Shown here: positions 61,001 to 64,000 of the stretch, one piece after another
Layout of the letters: every line of letters starts with the position of its first letter
Numbering within the stretch: position 1 is the first letter of the stretch
Source: Sordaria brevicollis
Taxonomy: Eukaryota; Ascomycota; Sordariomycetes; Sordariales; Sordariaceae
Direction: 5' to 3'
Assembly: GCA_033439795.1 (NCBI GenBank)
Contig: JAUTDP010000006.1
Coordinates: 1,736,001-1,800,000 of the forward strand
DNA length: 64,000 nucleotides
Program-made: the position numbers and the translations under genes
Notes under the pieces: generated by a model
Told to the model about the DNA's origin: nothing
The model's input: the letters and a program-made list of their open reading frames with translations, nothing else
Databases searched by the model: none

Positions 61001-61676
61001 ATCAGAATGGGAAAAGTTGCCGTCTACGGGGAGCAGCTCTGACCAATTCACGCCAGAGCCCAGTCTTCCTGGTGCGAGCCCGAGTGTGACTGGAAGCGGT
61101 ACAAATCTCCCGACTGTCAACGAAGAGTCGGAGGAAGAAATGATTCAACGGGCCATTCGCTTATCACTGCTTGAAAGTAATGGTGGCGTAGATGATGCTG
61201 TTATACCGGTACCGGCGCCTGAAAGTGAACCAGTAGCAGCGGAAACAGAGCAGTACCCTCCTCGCAGCCCGAGCCCCCTACTCGAGTTCTCGATTAAGGT
61301 TAAACCCATGAAGGGCAAGGGCAAGGGAAAGCAAGCTTATTATACCACTGGAACTTCTTCATCTCAAGGCACGCCAGGTATCCACTTCCCCGAGACCGAG
61401 TACACCAACGGCTCGGCTTTCGGACTGGACCCTGCCGATGTTGCCTACGACAGCATTCCGGCTGGAGTCACTGCCAACGGTGAGTTTGGGGCCGATCTCG
61501 ACGATGATCTAGCTCTTGCACTGAGACTGAGCATGGAGGAGGAACAAGCGCGCCAAAACCGCCTGGCGCAGCAGAATAATATGGGTATGGCTTCGGGTGT
61601 TAGACAAACACTGGAGAATTCGGAAGAGTTTCCGAGGTTGGATGTGAAGGGGAAAGGAAAGGGTAGGATGATTTGA
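58013..61676 (+). CDS. F-box / WD40 / UIM protein, Ufo1-like SCF substrate receptor
   Basis: Probable substrate receptor of an SCF ubiquitin ligase. Exons 58013-58400 and 58456-61676 give 1202 residues. Splicing the 55-nt intron (gtacgt...cttacag) joins LLDFPN to DVFPEILTHILSHL, creating the F-box (about 128-175, continuing LVSKRFYNLVAAPYAWRRAF). The middle (about 600-850) carries degenerate WD40 repeats, clearest at VGTSNGSVIVWNM (about 748) and HGGTDGVVQAWDPL (about 796). The C-terminus has three ubiquitin-interacting motifs: EEEALLYAQMVSEED (about 943), SEEEMIQRAIRLSLLE (about 1021) and DDDLALALRLSMEEEQ (about 1145). The tail is basic (KGKGKGRMI). F-box plus WD40 plus three UIMs is the architecture of yeast Ufo1, the receptor for HO endonuclease; orthology is inferred from architecture. 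ATG 58013 is the first in frame; an upstream non-coding exon cannot be excluded. A shorter 40-nt splice option (…gtgctag) would insert five residues. Confidence 0.88.
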
Positions 61677-62650
61677 AGAGGTTGCGTGTGTCATTCGAAC
61701 TTGGTGGGATGCTTTTAACGGAAACAAATGCAAGTAGTTACATGGTGCTTGGAAGGTTGGAAGCTTGTTTGACCATGGTTTGCTTTGATGATGCCGCTCC
61801 AGGGAGCGCAGTAACTTTGAAGCATTTTTACAACATCTTTCTCGGGTAATCTACCAGAAAACGGTGGTGCGTGGCGCATGTGCACCTTCCCCTTTCATTT
61901 TGTAGACCTGGTTTCCAAGCGCCTGCCTAGTTTGTCATGATAACGCGCGGGGAAGAGCAGACGCGTGAGGCTCTTGAGGTGTCGAGTCGGCAGGTGAACG
62001 ATTGACTTGTGCAAGGAAGGAGCTCCACAGTATGTCGTACAGCCCCCATTTAGTCCATCCGTGCCTGCCTTGTGGGCGGTTGAACAGACATTTTTTTCCC
62101 CAGGCGGAGAGGTCTCGTCGATGTTCCACCACGCATCAGGAAAGGCATTCATGTGTTGGACAGCTTTAGGAGTCCGAGCTTCGACAGCTACAATGGCTGT
62201 GAGGTGTTTCAGCACCGCCTACTCAGAACTTCAATATGGATATCCGGCGATGGTGAAAGCGTGTATGTTTTTCGACGTAGAGATAAAAACAAGGCTCTAC
62301 CCCCTATCATTGTATTTAGGTTTCGCGTGTTAAGGTATCTGTCCCTCACATCTTCTTGCAACTTAGGTACCGGGGTTCCTTCACGGGAGCTTTCTGATGG
62401 AATTGGCTTTTTCGCAACTCTATACGTTTGTATGTCTCGATTCATCAGCTTTTGCTTTGCGGAGCGTCCTCCACTTTGAAGTTAAACAGGAGTGTCCGAG
62501 CCTAAAGGTGTTATCTCTACACCTACCATCCTACAGTGTTGCTCTCTTTGACCGAAGTCAGTTCAAAACACACTACACAATTCCGTTTCCTTTCCAACCC
62601 AACAAACCAAAACCCAATACCGCACAATCCTCCCCACACGACCTATAACG
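61677..62650. other. Intergenic region between the F-box gene and the small membrane-protein gene
   Basis: The left part is 3' flank of the F-box gene. The last 80 bp are C/A-rich (ccaacccaacaaaccaaaac), like a fungal 5' leader, and run into ATG 62651. A minus-strand frame at 61895-62215 looks weakly protein-like, but has no motif. Confidence 0.45.
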
Positions 62651-63096
62651 ATGCCGTCTATCGACATGGCTCCAATCTCACAACAACAAACCTCAATACC
62701 ACCGGGGGCACGACTTTCTGGCAATCCCTCGTCAGTTTCATCTGCCAAGCCGACACCGACTGCGTCCCCATTGACCGAAACTTTCTCTACAACTGGGCCA
62801 TAGTGCAAGCCATCCTCATCCTTGTCTGGCTCCACGTCCGCATCTTTTTGCAGAACCGGGAATTTCACCAAAAGCTGAACCCTCCCCTCGTCAACGAGAA
62901 CGACATGCTGGAGCAGGTCCGCCTTCTGCGCTGGCCCCACGCGGACTATGACGAGAAAGAGCGTGTGCGGTCCAACCTCATCAGAGGCATGGTCCGGACC
63001 CAGAGGGCCTTGTACTTCTACTCGTACATGGCCAATATTCACTGGAAGCGGATCCATCTTGACGCGGTGCGTTCCGGAAAAGAAGTTTATGACTGA
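62651..63096 (+). CDS. Small single-span membrane protein, interrupted by an apparent 1-bp frameshift
   Basis: Family not recognised. From about 62703 to 63096 one plus-strand frame shows strong C-ending codon bias and a plausible protein: TTFWQSLVSFICQADTDC, a hydrophobic segment NWAIVQAILILVWLHVRIFL, then a charged tail with ENDMLEQVRLLRWPH and YFYSYMANIHWKRIHLD, ending KEVYD. That frame has no ATG before 62905. A well-placed ATG at 62651, after an A/C-rich leader, opens another frame (MPSIDMAPISQQQTSIPPG) that stops at about 62805. The frames meet at a GGGGG run (about 62702-62706), where one additional G would give a continuous protein of about 148 residues. No GT/AG intron with good signals joins them. 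Either a sequence or assembly error, a real frameshift allele, or an unseen upstream exon could explain this. One transmembrane span near residues 48-68 is expected. Confidence 0.5.
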
Positions 63097-63667
63097 ATAC
63101 ACGAGGGTGAAGACGACGTATATGAAGCTGAAATCACAGACTACTACAAAAAGCAAGAGAAGGAGCGTGGTGGTTGGCAGTTAGATGATGGAGCGGTTCA
63201 TATAGGCAGAGTCCTTGAGTATCAGGAATGCGACCTTGAGCGTAATCCCAAGCCACGCTATTCTAAAGCCGAGTAGGGCTAGTCGTTGTATACCGATTTG
63301 GGGGAGGGAGAGGCCTTTTGTCAAGTTTCGAAGGCGTCTTAAGAAAAGTCAAAGGCGCATGAAAGAAAGTTGAAGTTATCTGGAAAAGCGTCAAAGCGTT
63401 GGAGAGTACGGCAATGGTCCATGGAAAAGATCTGAACGCGCTGACGGAGCGAAAGGGAAGAAAGAAATTACAGCAGAAGACGAGACATCGAAGATTCTTA
63501 TCCAAGCGAGAGATGACCGTCCAAAGTAGTAACTTCCTTTATTGCGTGTAATCGCGCCTGTCGGTTGCCCCTGAACACTTGAGATTCCTATCTTCCCCGA
63601 CATTTGCATCCGAGTCCCAGGTCTTTCCCTTACTCTCACGACAGGTCAGATAGCCGCTTCAAGGTTT
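63097..63667. other. Short intergenic region
   Basis: 3' flank of the small membrane-protein gene and, if the next call is right, of a convergent minus-strand gene. No coding sequence is supported. Confidence 0.4.
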
Positions 63668-63780
63668 TCAGCTGGAGGAAGAGGGTTCAGCGATGCTTGA
63701 ATTGCCGGGAACATCCATATCAGTAGCAGGTACATCTGCTTGTAGAATCACGGGTTCCTCTTCAGAGACAGCGCCGCTGA
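63668..63780 (-). CDS. Probable 3'-terminal exon of a gene extending beyond the right edge
   Basis: On the minus strand an acceptor-like ttgatag is followed by 37 codons reading SGAVSEEEPVILQADVPAT then DMDVPGNSSIAEPSSSS and TGA, an acidic, Ser-rich tail with no stop and coherent codon use. The same frame stays open upstream for about 30 more codons and, past one TAG, resumes in protein-like sequence (FLDDFQTYRYL) to the window edge. This fits a spliced gene whose remaining exons are at or beyond 64000. The exact splice pairing is not resolved, and no family can be named from so little. Confidence 0.3.
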
Positions 63781-64000
63781 CTATCAAGAAAGAGAATCCT
63801 AGAGGTAATCTCAAAATGCAATGGCAAATGCCTGGAGGTATACACCATAGATGTGGTCGCTAGAGGTATCTGTACGTTTGAAAGTCATCTAAAAACTTGG
63901 GTCCTTGCTCGGTTTCTTCACGGCAAGGTCCAAAAGCGGTACCCCGTTTCTTCCTTCCCCGCGACAGCACGGCTATGACCGAAGAAGGAAAAACGCGTTT

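Noticed and set aside
61895..62215. 106-residue minus-strand open frame with weakly protein-like sequence
   Set aside because: No recognisable domain, no supporting start context or introns, and codon use is not biased like the neighbouring genes.

Overview
This window is nuclear DNA of a filamentous ascomycete, most likely a Neurospora- or Sordaria-type Sordariomycete. The evidence is short introns (about 50-210 nt) with GTRNGT donors and CTRAC-type branch points, C-ending codons in the conserved genes, and pyrimidine-rich 5' leaders. In addition, four blocks of transposon DNA have been turned almost entirely into A+T by C-to-T and G-to-A transitions that spare CpG, which is the mark of repeat-induced point mutation (RIP).

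Layout. 1-3034: carnitine O-acetyltransferase, with a spliced mitochondrial leader and a C-terminal peroxisomal SKL. 3757-7035 (minus): BRO1/ALIX-type endosomal protein. 10136-13824 (minus): Zn2Cys6 regulator of the FarB/CTF1-beta type whose zinc cluster is spread over three exons, two of them microexons. 17379-20466: dead Fot1/pogo DNA transposon. 21870-25014 (minus): GPI ethanolamine phosphate transferase 1 (Mcd4/PIG-N). 25769-27313: DNA polymerase delta subunit Pol32/POLD3, divergent from mcd-4. 33093-34378 (minus): lysine- and cysteine-rich protein with three CxxC zinc modules. 39129-44749: dead Copia LTR retrotransposon with a perfect 5-bp target duplication. 46445-49682: second dead Fot1/pogo element. 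51785-55676: dead PIF/Harbinger element nested inside a small inverted-repeat unit that carries interstitial TTAGGG-type repeats. 58013-61676: F-box/WD40/UIM protein with the architecture of yeast Ufo1. 62651-63096: small membrane protein with an apparent frameshift. 63668-63780 (minus): probable last exon of a gene running off the right edge.

How the parts relate. The carnitine acetyltransferase and the FarB-type regulator belong to the same fatty-acid/acetyl-carnitine pathway, and a CCTCGG word (the FarA/FarB target) lies about 500 bp upstream of the former. The other genes are housekeeping functions with no evident operon-like link. The four transposons lie in gene-poor DNA from 17 to 56 kb, and each shows the same pattern: a saturated RIP body with terminal repeats that are nearly or partly spared.

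Long stretches (7.0-10.1, 13.8-17.4, 27.3-33.1, 34.4-39.1 and 55.7-58.0 kb) show no coding sequence I can support. Exon boundaries were deduced by hand from splice consensus and reading frame. Family assignments rest on motif recognition, not on database searches.
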